A stretch of DNA of 64,000 nucleotides from CALITV01 sp964415795 (GTDB lineage: Bacteria; UBP6; UBA1177; JAKLFG01). A program made the position numbers and the translations under genes. Under the pieces are notes generated by a model that saw only the letters and a list, made by a program, of their open reading frames with translations, searched no databases and was not told where the DNA came from. How positions within the stretch are numbered: position 1 is the first letter of the stretch; each line of letters begins with the position of its first letter. Shown here one piece after another: positions 8,089 to 16,946 of this stretch. The stretch covers positions 57,744-121,743 of the forward strand of contig CAYQBN010000009.1 in assembly GCA_964415795.1 (NCBI GenBank), read 5' to 3'.

Positions 8089-9398
8089 CGACGACCCAAC
8101 TCGAGGCGGCACGCGCCGGCATAATCACCGACGAGATAAAGATAGCTGCAGCAGCGGAGCGAATGGACGCCGAAGAAATGCGACACCGCGTGGCAACAGG
8201 ACGCATCGTGATATGTCGCAACCGCCTTCACGACATCGCACCGCTCGCCATCGGCGAAGGATGCCGCGTCAAGGTAAACGCGAATATCGGTACCAGCGAG
8301 GACATGAACTCGCTCGAAGAGGAAATCGAAAAGGCACGCGTCGCGGTGCACTATGGCGCCGACGCGGTGATGGACCTTTCCACCGGAAACGACCTCGAAC
8401 TCACCCGTAAAAAGATCATGGACGCGGCCTCGGTCGCCATCGGCACGGTCCCTATCTACCAAGCGGTCGTCGATCTGTTTCGCGTTCAGAAAAAGGCGAT
8501 CGCCGACATGACCGAAGAGGACCTGTTCACCGCGATAGAGAAACAGGTGCGTAGCGGAGTGGATTTCATCACCGTCCACTGCGGGGTAACCCGCCATATC
8601 CTCGAAACCCTCCAAGAGAACGGCAGGATCCTTGGCATCGTTTCACGCGGCGGCTCCATCATGGCGCGTTGGATGGCACACAACGAGGCGGAGAACCCTC
8701 TCTTCAGCCATTTCGATCGTCTTCTCGATATCGCCCACGAATACGACTGTGTCCTTTCGCTCGGCGATGGACTACGGCCGGGTGCCCTTGCCGACGCGAG
8801 TGATCACGCGCAGATAGAGGAACTTATCACGCTCGGTAAACTCACCGAGCGGGCGCGCGCTAAGGGAGTGCAGGTCATGATAGAAGGACCGGGGCATGTG
8901 CCGCTTCATCAGATCGCCGCGAACATGCAAATAGAAAAGGCGCTCTGCCACGGAGCCCCCTTCTATGTCCTTGGACCGCTCGTCACCGACATCGCTCCCG
9001 GCTACGACCATATCACCGCCGCCATCGGCGGAGCGATAGCGGCGATGAACGGTGCCGATTTCCTCTGCTATGTGACCCCTGCCGAACATCTCTCTCTTCC
9101 GACGGTCGAGGATGTAAAAGAAGGCGTCATCGCCTCACGCATCGCGGCACATGCCGCCGACATCGCCAAAGGGTGGCCCAGCGCCGCCGAGAGGGACCGG
9201 GAGATGTCGTGCGCACGGCGACGACTCGACTGGGCGACACAGGAAACTCTCGTCCTCGACCCCGAGAAACTGCGACGATATCGGGAGCGCCGCGCTCCGC
9301 ACAGCGATCGTGACACCTGTTCGATGTGCGGTGACCTCTGCGCTGTCAAGAACTTCAACGACGCCGAAGAGCGTTTACGAAAAAAGCCGGTGCCATGA
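8085..9398 (+). CDS. thiC: Phosphomethylpyrimidine synthase
   Basis: A 437-aa radical SAM enzyme making HMP-P from aminoimidazole ribotide for thiamine. Seen: NANIGTSEDMNS near the start, the VHCGVTRHIL region, EGPGHVPLHQIAANM, and a C-terminal cluster motif CSMCGDLCAVKNF with spacing C-x2-C-x3-C. The classical spacing is C-x2-C-x4-C, so this is the shorter form. The protein is also shorter than the enterobacterial enzyme, lacking its N-terminal extension. Start ATG overlaps the preceding stop in ATGA; its end overlaps birA the same way. No THI-box riboswitch is visible upstream. Confidence 0.94.
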   Translation: MTTTQLEAARAGIITDEIKIAAAAERMDAEEMRHRVATGRIVICRNRLHDIAPLAIGEGCRVKVNANIGTSEDMNSLEEEIEKARVAVHYGADAVMDLSTGNDLELTRKKIMDAASVAIGTVPIYQAVVDLFRVQKKAIADMTEEDLFTAIEKQVRSGVDFITVHCGVTRHILETLQENGRILGIVSRGGSIMARWMAHNEAENPLFSHFDRLLDIAHEYDCVLSLGDGLRPGALADASDHAQIEELITLGKLTERARAKGVQVMIEGPGHVPLHQIAANMQIEKALCHGAPFYVLGPLVTDIAPGYDHITAAIGGAIAAMNGADFLCYVTPAEHLSLPTVEDVKEGVIASRIAAHAADIAKGWPSAAERDREMSCARRRLDWATQETLVLDPEKLRRYRERRAPHSDRDTCSMCGDLCAVKNFNDAEERLRKKPVP

Positions 9399-10153
9399 AA
9401 CGGCTCTCCCCGCCGACACCTAACCGCTGGCGCAACTTCTATCATTTCTCCGAGATCGATTCGACCAATGAAGAAGCGATACGCTTCATTGGTCGCGGCG
9501 TCTCTTCCGGCATCGTCGTCGCCGACCGCCAAACGGCGGGACGCGGCCGCGAGGGAAAGATTTGGCTTTCTCCCGACGGGAACCTCTATGTTTCTTTCTT
9601 CGAACGGACCGTTCCCGAGCAAGCGATCACCATGGCGAAGGTCGCGGGACTCGCCGCCTTCGACACCATAGCCGGATTTATTCCTCACGCCCGAGTGCGT
9701 CTCAAGTGGCCGAACGACATTCTCGTAGGCGACAAAAAGTTATGCGGTATCTTGATACAGCACCTTTCCCGGGGGCGCGACCTGTTCACCGTTACCGGTA
9801 TCGGCATCAACATCAAAACGCCCGACAAGACGGCCTTTTCATGGCATTGGGAACCGACCTCTCTCGAAGAAGAGATGAAGACCGCTCCTTCGAGAACGGT
9901 CCTCCTCAGGGATCTGACCGCCGCTCTTTCCCGGTGGAGGGGAGCAGCCATCGAGACAATCGACTCCGCCTATGCCGGCCGTATCTCGTGGATGCTCAAT
10001 GCCCATATCTCATGGATCTCCGGAGGAAAGGGACACGAAGGACAGGTTCTTCGCTTCAGCGATGCTGGACGCCGCATCATCGTTCGCACCAGAACTGGCC
10101 AAGAAGAACTGGCGGCAGGAGACATCACGAGTATAATGCTTTCACAACCATAG
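9395..10153 (+). CDS. birA: Biotin--[acetyl-CoA-carboxylase] ligase (no HTH domain)
   Basis: A 252-aa biotin protein ligase that activates biotin as biotinyl-AMP and attaches it to carboxyl carrier protein. Seen: DSTNEEA, the biotinyl-AMP loop GRGREGKIW (about residues 49-57), RLKWPNDILVGDKKLCGIL, and a C-terminal SH3-like domain. It starts directly in the catalytic domain, so the DNA-binding repressor domain of the E. coli type is absent and it should be enzyme only. ATGA overlap with thiC puts it in the thiamine operon. bioA is in this window but far away (56.3 kb). Confidence 0.92.
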   Translation: MKRLSPPTPNRWRNFYHFSEIDSTNEEAIRFIGRGVSSGIVVADRQTAGRGREGKIWLSPDGNLYVSFFERTVPEQAITMAKVAGLAAFDTIAGFIPHARVRLKWPNDILVGDKKLCGILIQHLSRGRDLFTVTGIGINIKTPDKTAFSWHWEPTSLEEEMKTAPSRTVLLRDLTAALSRWRGAAIETIDSAYAGRISWMLNAHISWISGGKGHEGQVLRFSDAGRRIIVRTRTGQEELAAGDITSIMLSQP

Positions 10154-10169
10154 ACAAAAGGAGACGGCC

Positions 10170-11132
10170 ATGCGCATAGGTTTTACAACGGCCATTCTCG
10201 TCACGGCGCTTTTTTTCGGCGCATGTGAAAAGAAGGATCCTGAAGAGGTAAGCGACCTTCCCGAATGGGACTTTGGCATCCCTGACACCTCTTACCCGAC
10301 CGATACCGGCGGTGGCGAGGAGTGGCCCGACGAAGAAAACGATACGCCGGCCCCAGAGAACGATGTTCCGACCACACCCGACGATACCGCCCCATCATGC
10401 GGAAATGGTTTTGTCGAAAAAGGAGAGCGATGCGATTTCGCCCCGAGCGACTGTGCAAAACTGAACCCCGGTCTCACCGACATCGCCACCTGCAAGCAGG
10501 ACTGCTCCGGATGGAACATGGCAGAGTGCAGCAAAAAAACCGATGTGTGGGGTGTCGTCTCGCTCGACTTCTATACCGAATATATTCTCGACGACAACCG
10601 CATCAACGATCCCGTTTATCGTGAACAAGGCCTTCAGCGCTACGATGCCTTCTACGGCATGTATGCCGACAATCGGCCGATTCCCCCCGCCGAGGCATTC
10701 GAGACATGGACCGCCGCCTCGACAGTTCCTGCAGGAGGCGGTCTCTATACCACTTTCGTACGCCAGCATTCTTTCGTGAACGGCTCCGAGATATTTCCCT
10801 ACCTCGAGATAGAGTTCCCCCCCGGACCGATTACGCTCGACGACTATTCGGTTAACAGCACCGATACTATCTTCTTCAACAAGAAACTGGTGCGCTTTCG
10901 CCTCGTTGGTTGGTCGGGCGGATCTCCCTGCATCGTCGCGATGGGTTTTTGGGGGACCATCCATGTCAATCAAGCATGGCAGAACAACCCCATCGAGGGG
11001 GGCCGCCTCGCTCTCGTCGCCGAAACGATCGAATTTTACCTTCCTCGCGAACTGCCTTTTCTCGATTTGGCGGAAGGTGAACCGCTACCCGACGATCTTC
11101 TGCAGATCATGAAGTATCCCGAGTGCCCCTGA
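10170..11132 (+). CDS. Asp-rich predicted lipoprotein with a Cys-rich motif
   Basis: A 320-aa protein with signal peptide and lipobox FGAC near residue 19 and AAAGGAGACGG before the start. A Pro/Asp/Thr-rich linker (about 25-75) leads to CGNGFVEKGERCD, the opening of the myxobacterial Cys-rich repeat, then a short Cys-containing block (CAKLN, CKQDCSG). The remaining ~200 residues are a globular domain I do not recognise. It is probably surface-exposed. It is separated by 16 bp from birA and may be transcribed from it. Confidence 0.75.
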   Translation: MRIGFTTAILVTALFFGACEKKDPEEVSDLPEWDFGIPDTSYPTDTGGGEEWPDEENDTPAPENDVPTTPDDTAPSCGNGFVEKGERCDFAPSDCAKLNPGLTDIATCKQDCSGWNMAECSKKTDVWGVVSLDFYTEYILDDNRINDPVYREQGLQRYDAFYGMYADNRPIPPAEAFETWTAASTVPAGGGLYTTFVRQHSFVNGSEIFPYLEIEFPPGPITLDDYSVNSTDTIFFNKKLVRFRLVGWSGGSPCIVAMGFWGTIHVNQAWQNNPIEGGRLALVAETIEFYLPRELPFLDLAEGEPLPDDLLQIMKYPECP

Positions 11133-11151
11133 TTTCCCTTCTTTCAAAAAT

Positions 11152-11179
11152 TTGACATAGGATTTCGGCGGCGTATGAA
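11152..11179 (+). promoter_or_regulatory. Sigma70-like promoter for the glycosyltransferase gene
   Basis: TTGACA at 11152-11157, 16-bp spacer, TATGAA at 11174-11179, about 40 bases before the start at 11221. Confidence 0.6.
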
Positions 11180-11220
11180 AGGGGTGGCGTGTTTAGTAAT
11201 GTGATAATGGTGCTTTAACC

Positions 11221-12744
11221 ATGAGAGAGGTTGCTCTTTTTAGCTACCTGTTTCTTCTGCTTCTCCTTTCTATCTTTGGAGCACACCGCTATTATATGAT
11301 CTACCTCTACCGCAAGTATCGAAACAATCGTCCCGTACCGAGAGGTTATTTCGATCCCTTGCCAACGGTCACGGTGCAGCTTCCCCTCTACAACGAGAAG
11401 TATGTGGTAGACCGTCTTCTCGATGCGGTCTCCGCTCTTCGGTATCCCATTGACCGCCTCGAGATACAGGTACTCGACGACTCGACCGATGAAACAACCG
11501 TCATCACCGAACGGAAGTGTGCGGAGATACGAGAAAAAGGCATAGATATCAAATACATTCATCGAGAGGATCGAACCGGATTCAAGGCAGGTGCCCTCGA
11601 GAACGGCCTGCGGACGGCTCGCGGCGAATTCATCGCGGTATTCGACGCCGACTTCCTGCCCGAACCTGACTTTCTCGAAAAGACCATCCACCACTTCACC
11701 GACCCGCAGGTCGGCATGGTGCAGGCACGATGGGATCACCTCAACCGCGACTGGTCGCTGCTTACCGAAAGTCAGAGTATCCTTCTCGATGGCCACTTCA
11801 TGATAGAGCACACCGCTCGAAACCGAAGCGGTCGTTTCTTCAACTTCAACGGGACCGCCGGCATTTGGCGCAAGAACGCCATTACCGACGCCGGGGGCTG
11901 GCAACATGACACCCTCACCGAAGATCTCGATCTTTCCTATCGCGCTCAACTGAAGGGATGGCGATTCATCTACCTCCCCGAGGTAACCGTACCTGCCGAA
12001 CTGCCGGTAGAGATATCCTCCTTTAAGTCGCAACAGTTCCGCTGGGCGAAGGGATCGATACAGGTCTTCCTCAAACTCTTCCCGACCATCCTTCGGGCGC
12101 CGGTATCATGGAAGGTCAAGGTCGAGTCCTTCTTCCACCTTGGAGCAAACTTTGGCTATGTCCTTATGTTCCTTTTCTGCCTTCTCTTACCGATAAACAT
12201 CCTCCTTCGTTTCCGGCAAGGAGTAAGCGAGGTTTTTCTCTTCGACATGCCGGTCTTTATTCTGGCGACCGTTTCGGTTATGATCTTCTATTTCTTCGCT
12301 GAGGTGATGGTCATCAACGAGACAAGGAGCGTCGCCCATCGCTCGAAGCTGAGTCCTCTCCTTTATCTGCCGATAACCATGTCGATCGGCATCGGGCTCA
12401 CCGTGAACAACGCCCGTGCGGTCGTTGACGCGCTTCTGCGCCGCCAGAGTCCTTTCGTAAGAACGCCGAAGTACGATGTGGCGAAGAAGTGTCCTCAAAA
12501 GACGCACATCCAGAAGGTCCTCTCGAATGTCTATCGTTCGAACACGCTCAGTTGGACCATTTTTCTGGAGCTCTTCTTCGCCTTTTACTTCACCTACGCC
12601 GTGTACTTCTCAATCTACAGCGGACTGTGGTTCAGTATTCCCTTCCTCATGCTCTTTCAATTCGGATTTCTGTATACCTCTCTCATCAGTTTGTTCGGCG
12701 AGCCAATCGGCAACCTCTGGCATACGATAAACCATTCTCGTTGA
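11221..12744 (+). CDS. Processive family 2 glycosyltransferase, cellulose-synthase-like
   Basis: A 507-aa inner-membrane enzyme. One N-terminal membrane segment precedes a GT-A domain with LPLYNE, VLDDSTD (about 85-91), DADFLPEPDF (about 141), TEDLDLSYRA (about 234) and the processive motif QQFRW (about 268-272). Four or more hydrophobic segments follow (about 305-500). This D, D, TED, Q-Q-x-R-W order is the hallmark of polysaccharide synthases of the CesA/mannan-synthase group. It polymerises a sugar nucleotide into a beta-glycan; which sugar is not readable. No BcsB or PilZ partner sits beside it. It has its own promoter. Confidence 0.88.
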   Translation: MREVALFSYLFLLLLLSIFGAHRYYMIYLYRKYRNNRPVPRGYFDPLPTVTVQLPLYNEKYVVDRLLDAVSALRYPIDRLEIQVLDDSTDETTVITERKCAEIREKGIDIKYIHREDRTGFKAGALENGLRTARGEFIAVFDADFLPEPDFLEKTIHHFTDPQVGMVQARWDHLNRDWSLLTESQSILLDGHFMIEHTARNRSGRFFNFNGTAGIWRKNAITDAGGWQHDTLTEDLDLSYRAQLKGWRFIYLPEVTVPAELPVEISSFKSQQFRWAKGSIQVFLKLFPTILRAPVSWKVKVESFFHLGANFGYVLMFLFCLLLPINILLRFRQGVSEVFLFDMPVFILATVSVMIFYFFAEVMVINETRSVAHRSKLSPLLYLPITMSIGIGLTVNNARAVVDALLRRQSPFVRTPKYDVAKKCPQKTHIQKVLSNVYRSNTLSWTIFLELFFAFYFTYAVYFSIYSGLWFSIPFLMLFQFGFLYTSLISLFGEPIGNLWHTINHSR

Positions 12745-12755
12745 TCGGCGCTCGA

Positions 12756-13556
12756 TCACCGACAGCGCCAAACAAGATCGGTGGATAGGGGTGGTATCAC
12801 ATAGTTCTTTGGCTCGTCTGCGTCACGGAACAGCTTGAACAGATAGAGCCCTTTTCCCGGTAGTGTCGCCCCTGCACGGGACCGGTCACGGGCGGTAACG
12901 ATATCGGGCATCTCCTCGGGCGTCCGTTCCCCCCGCCCGATCTCCACGAGCGTGCCGGAAACGATGCGAACCATATGCTTGAGGAAACCGTCCCCGACGA
13001 AGTCTATGGCGAGGAGCGGACCGGTCTCGGTTATGGCGGCATGGTATATCGTCCGTACCGTCTCTTCGACATCGGTGTTCGAGGCCTGAAACGATTTGAA
13101 ATCGTGGGTGCCGATAAGATGTCGCAGTGAGGCGCGCATCGCTGACACATCGAGTGGACGATGACAGCGCCATACCAGATGCTCGACGAACGGCGAGAGC
13201 GTATCGGTTTGACAGATGAGGTAGCGATAGTGCTTTCCCGTGACGAACGTTCTGGCGTTCCGGTAACCAGAGACTCTCTCGACCGCCATGATACGGATAT
13301 CGGCCGGTAATAGCGAATTGAGGCCTAGTCGCAGATTGTCGGAAGGTATTTCTCGCACCGCGCGCACCGCGGCGAGAAACTCGATTGCATGAACTCCCTC
13401 ATCAGTCCGGCCGCATCCCGATGGCGGCGGCAGGTCAGGGGCATCGAATATCCTCTTGAGTGCCTCGTGGATCGTCCCCTGTACCGTGGGCACATCTCGC
13501 TGTATCTGCCAGCCGTGGTAGGCGGCGCCACAAAAGGAAAGATGCAGGAGATACAT
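12756..13556 (-). CDS. truA: tRNA pseudouridine(38-40) synthase
   Basis: A 266-aa TruA: AYHGWQIQ near the start, the catalytic block GCGRTDEGVHA with Asp52, and GDGFLKHMVR. It makes pseudouridine at positions 38-40 of the tRNA anticodon arm. ATG 13556 is two bases after the stop of the preceding gene (13559), so translation is probably coupled; the frame could also begin at TTG 13562. It is third in the asd operon and ends 12 bp from the convergent glycosyltransferase. Confidence 0.93.
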   Translation of the reverse strand: MYLLHLSFCGAAYHGWQIQRDVPTVQGTIHEALKRIFDAPDLPPPSGCGRTDEGVHAIEFLAAVRAVREIPSDNLRLGLNSLLPADIRIMAVERVSGYRNARTFVTGKHYRYLICQTDTLSPFVEHLVWRCHRPLDVSAMRASLRHLIGTHDFKSFQASNTDVEETVRTIYHAAITETGPLLAIDFVGDGFLKHMVRIVSGTLVEIGRGERTPEEMPDIVTARDRSRAGATLPGKGLYLFKLFRDADEPKNYVIPPLSTDLVWRCR

Positions 13557-13558
13557 GA

Positions 13559-15676
13559 TCAATAATCGAAAATGAGACCGAATTCGAAACGGCTCGAGGA
13601 GAGATCGAAGCCTTTCTTCGCAAAAAAGTTGTCCACCCGCTCGAGCCGGTAATGAAGAAAGAGAGCAGTATCAAGGATACCGGTCGCCTCGCGGAGCTTT
13701 ATCGCCGTCTTGGGGTCGATGAAGTTGAGCGAGATCTGAAGACCGACAGCCCCGTGAAAGCCGAACTTTCCACCATCTTCGGCCAGTTTCCGGTCTTCGG
13801 TGATCCACCAGAAGTAGTAATCCAGCCCTCCGGCAAGATAAGGACGCACCGGGAACTCATAGACCGGCCTCAGTTTCAGCTCTCCCATCACGGGAAGGAT
13901 ATAGAAATAACTTCGCTCGGCTCCCGGAGTGCCGTCTAGTCTGAGAGATCGCCCTCGCAATTCCACGAATCCGGTGCCGGCGTGCGCGGTCAGTTTGAGA
14001 TATCTTCCCGCGGGGATGTCGATCCCGAAATGAAAGGCCGGAAGAAGATTGATGTCGCTTGTGAGTACCTCGTCAATGGGACTTCCGGCGACTCTCCGAT
14101 CAAGATTCGATGGCTCATAGAAACCGAAAGCGAACAGGAAGTCGCCGTGAAGTTCTATCTTCTCGTCTTCCTTCACCGAACGTTCCTTTTCCTGCGCAGG
14201 CGACTCCCGATCGACCGTTATCGTCTCCGAATCGCCAGCCGAAAGGGCGCTCGGCAACATCGCCGCCATAAGCAGGATTGCAAGCGCTCCCTCTCGCCGC
14301 ATCATCGGAAGAAAAACGAGAAGCGCCAGCACAAGGACCAACGGATGAAGCAGGAACCATGCCCAGATGACACAAGGAAAGAGGAGCAACTGGATAATCG
14401 GCCGAGCAAGTGGCGACTCCGCGACCGCCCGCGCAGCCTGCGGACCTGTCCGATAGTACCACGCGACGAAGTCCCGCCCCGTCTCGTACGGCATGAGATA
14501 GGCATCGCGCCATACGCGGAGCACGCGGACGAAGGGATGGTCTCGATCGCCATAACCGGCAGAGGCGATGAAACAGTAATCTCCCTTCTCGGTGCCTCCC
14601 GCCCGCTTGTAGTGGGTCCAGAAGCCTTCGGTCGTCTGGGCCGAACCGGTTATCTCGAGAAAGGATCTTTCGTCGCCGTTGCCGGCGAGATCCTCAGCGA
14701 CGATCCTGATCTGATAAGTATGTACCGAGTCGTTCGCGTCGTTGTTGATGAGAGAATACCCTTCCTTCCCCTCGAGGGTAAACGAGTGCGTTTCGTCATC
14801 CCACTCGCTCTCGGTAAGCGTCTTCACATAGGTGAGCGTTGTTTCCTCCTCCATGCCTCCCTTCTCGAAAAGGCCGCTGAGCCAAACGCGGTAAGCCCCT
14901 ATGCGTTCGCCGCTCTTTCCGGCGATGTCCGTGAGCGATGGCGTCACCGTCACTACGAGTTTTCGGTTGCCGCCCTCCACCGTCGCCGCCTCAGGAGCCG
15001 CAGGGGGCACATTGTCGAGCGTCACCGTGAAGGTCTCACGGGTCTCGTTGCCGACGGTGACGATCCGCGGGGAGAGGACTATGACATCGGTATCGCTTAC
15101 CGTATCGTAGTCGGAGGCATCTGCATCTTGGTCGTAATCCGGGACCGCATCGCGGTCAACGAGAAGGACGAGCGTCACCTGATACTGCCCGTCACGGTTC
15201 GAAGGCCAGATAGTTTCGGCATCGGGCGTCTCGCTGTCGGACGCGTCGACATCGGGAAGAATGACCGTATCGTTGAGACCGTCATCGTCACCGGCTAACG
15301 GAACATCATCGTCGGATATCTCCTCCTCGCTCGCAAGAGAATCCTCGTCGGGGCCGGCTGCCAGCTGCGGCAACGCAAAGAGCGTCTCACCGCCGGCGAG
15401 CGTGTAGAGGTCGCTCCCTGCTACGGTCATTGTATTGCCGGTATAAGAGAATCCCGATGTGACACTGCTCCCCGGTATCGTGACCCCCGTGGTTCCGATA
15501 TTCACTTCGAGGTAGGCCTCCTCGATGCTCGAGGGTGCCGGCAAGTCAAAAGAGACCTCCACCGCTCCCGCGTTGTTGAGATGACGATGAGAGGGATCGA
15601 ACGAGAGATTCTCGAGATCGGCAGCGGCAAGCCTCATTCCGAACGCCGTTACCAATAACAACACCGTAGGTTTCAT
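13559..15676 (-). CDS. CFI-box secreted protein fused to an outer-membrane beta-barrel domain
   Basis: A 705-aa single frame with two halves. Residues 1-20 are a signal peptide; 20-360 are a beta-rich region interrupted by a very Asp-rich stretch. FWTHYKRAGG then leads to the CFI box (CFIASAGYG, Cys368) with its usual tail, one or two membrane segments (about 425-457) and MMRRE. From residue 458 a second signal-peptide-like segment begins (MMRREGALAILLMAAM, ending SALSAG), followed by an Asp/Glu linker and a barrel like the MXAN_2562 outer-membrane family, ending FEFGLIFDY. In relatives I know these are separate neighbouring genes. The second start (14305) has no clear ribosome site. The start overlaps asd by 4 bp. 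Confidence 0.8.
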   Translation of the reverse strand: MKPTVLLLVTAFGMRLAAADLENLSFDPSHRHLNNAGAVEVSFDLPAPSSIEEAYLEVNIGTTGVTIPGSSVTSGFSYTGNTMTVAGSDLYTLAGGETLFALPQLAAGPDEDSLASEEEISDDDVPLAGDDDGLNDTVILPDVDASDSETPDAETIWPSNRDGQYQVTLVLLVDRDAVPDYDQDADASDYDTVSDTDVIVLSPRIVTVGNETRETFTVTLDNVPPAAPEAATVEGGNRKLVVTVTPSLTDIAGKSGERIGAYRVWLSGLFEKGGMEEETTLTYVKTLTESEWDDETHSFTLEGKEGYSLINNDANDSVHTYQIRIVAEDLAGNGDERSFLEITGSAQTTEGFWTHYKRAGGTEKGDYCFIASAGYGDRDHPFVRVLRVWRDAYLMPYETGRDFVAWYYRTGPQAARAVAESPLARPIIQLLLFPCVIWAWFLLHPLVLVLALLVFLPMMRREGALAILLMAAMLPSALSAGDSETITVDRESPAQEKERSVKEDEKIELHGDFLFAFGFYEPSNLDRRVAGSPIDEVLTSDINLLPAFHFGIDIPAGRYLKLTAHAGTGFVELRGRSLRLDGTPGAERSYFYILPVMGELKLRPVYEFPVRPYLAGGLDYYFWWITEDRKLAEDGGKFGFHGAVGLQISLNFIDPKTAIKLREATGILDTALFLHYRLERVDNFFAKKGFDLSSSRFEFGLIFDY

Positions 15677-16704
15677 AGGTCACCTCGTGCAATGATCGTC
15701 TCGGCTATCTGAACCCCATTGAGTGCCGCCCCCTTACGGACATTGTCGGCGACCACCCAGCCATTGATGCGCCGCCGATCGGAACCGCTGCGGCCATAGC
15801 GGAGGCGACCGACGAAGATCTCGTCGCGACCCGCCACATCGGCCGGTGTCGGATACTGCAGCTCTTCAAAGTCATCCATGAGCGCGAACACTGGCCGCTC
15901 AGCGATCGCCGCACGCAACACCGAAAGATCGGCCTCCTTCTCGAGATCGGCACCTACCGCCTCCGCGTGACCAAAGAAAACCGGCACGCGGACCGCGGTA
16001 CAGTCAATGTCGAGATCAGGTTTCTCGAGGATCTTCCTCGACTCGTTGATGAGTTTCTTCTCCTCTTCGGTATAGCCATCGGGATGAAACTTGTCGATGT
16101 GTGGGATAAGGTTGAAGGCAATGCGCTGAGGGAACGCGGAAGGCTTTGCGGATCGGCACGAGAACAGCGCGGTCGCCTCGCCATGGAGCGCATCTATCCC
16201 CTGTTGGCCGGCTCCACTGACGCTCTGGTAGGTCGCCACGGTAACCGACCGAAGACCGAACAGTTCGTCGAGAAGCGCAAGGTATGGCACGAGTTGTATG
16301 GTCGAACAGTTCGGATTTGCGACGATGCTTCCGCGAGTCACTCCCCCAAGCAACCTCCCGTTCACCTCCGGCACCACTAACGGGACCTCGGGCACCATGC
16401 GGAACGCCGAACTCTTATCTACTACCACAGCGCCGTTTCGCGCGAACATGGGAGCGAACCGAAGCGACACCGGCGTACCGGCACAAAAGAAAACGAGGTC
16501 GTGACGAGCGCGGTCAGCCGCCTCTTCGGTAAGCGGCGTCACAGGGACCTCCTCCTCCCCGAACGAGACCATCTCCCCCAGCGATCGTTCGCTGGCATAC
16601 GGCGTGATCCGCTTCACTGGGAACTTCCGCTCCGAGAGTATCTTGAGTATCTCTCTTCCCACGACCCCGGTTGCGCCGATCACCGCCACATCGTACTGCG
16701 TCAC
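15673..16704 (-). CDS. asd: Aspartate-semialdehyde dehydrogenase
   Basis: A 343-aa enzyme reducing aspartyl phosphate to the semialdehyde for Lys, Thr, Met and cell-wall diaminopimelate. Seen: NADP loop VIGATGVVGREIL at the start, SSAFRM, and the catalytic-Cys block NPNCSTIQL (Cys133), plus the GAGQQG loop. Start is GTG at 16704 behind GAAGGAGGG. First gene of an operon with the CFI-box/barrel gene and truA, all overlapping or touching. Confidence 0.95.
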   Translation of the reverse strand: MTQYDVAVIGATGVVGREILKILSERKFPVKRITPYASERSLGEMVSFGEEEVPVTPLTEEAADRARHDLVFFCAGTPVSLRFAPMFARNGAVVVDKSSAFRMVPEVPLVVPEVNGRLLGGVTRGSIVANPNCSTIQLVPYLALLDELFGLRSVTVATYQSVSGAGQQGIDALHGEATALFSCRSAKPSAFPQRIAFNLIPHIDKFHPDGYTEEEKKLINESRKILEKPDLDIDCTAVRVPVFFGHAEAVGADLEKEADLSVLRAAIAERPVFALMDDFEELQYPTPADVAGRDEIFVGRLRYGRSGSDRRRINGWVVADNVRKGAALNGVQIAETIIARGDL

Positions 16705-16894
16705 TGGAAACCCTCCTTCTATACTTTACCTTGCACGAGGCAATCGTACAAAAAACCCGAGGATATGCAACCTGTGTGCCGAAAATCTTCCCCCGAGATT
16801 CCCGTTGGTTACCTCGATCCGGGAAATCGCCCGAAAGCAAGGCGTCAAAATGGCACGGAAAAGTGTCATCCTGCGAGAGAGTCTCCGAGTCTTC

Positions 16895-16923
16895 TTGACA
16901 CCCTGCCACCCCAGTGGTAGGGA
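16895..16923 (+). promoter_or_regulatory. Possible promoter for the MFS gene
   Basis: TTGACA at 16895-16900 and, after 17 bp, TAGGGA at 16918-16923. The -10 is poor. The rest of 16705-16894 shows no gene. Confidence 0.3.
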
Positions 16924-16946
16924 TTGGCATTTCGCCGGAGAACCGC

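Noticed and set aside
13982..15298. 438-aa open frame on the plus strand
   Set aside because: It is opposite the CFI-box/barrel gene; no ribosome site, Arg-rich nonsense composition.
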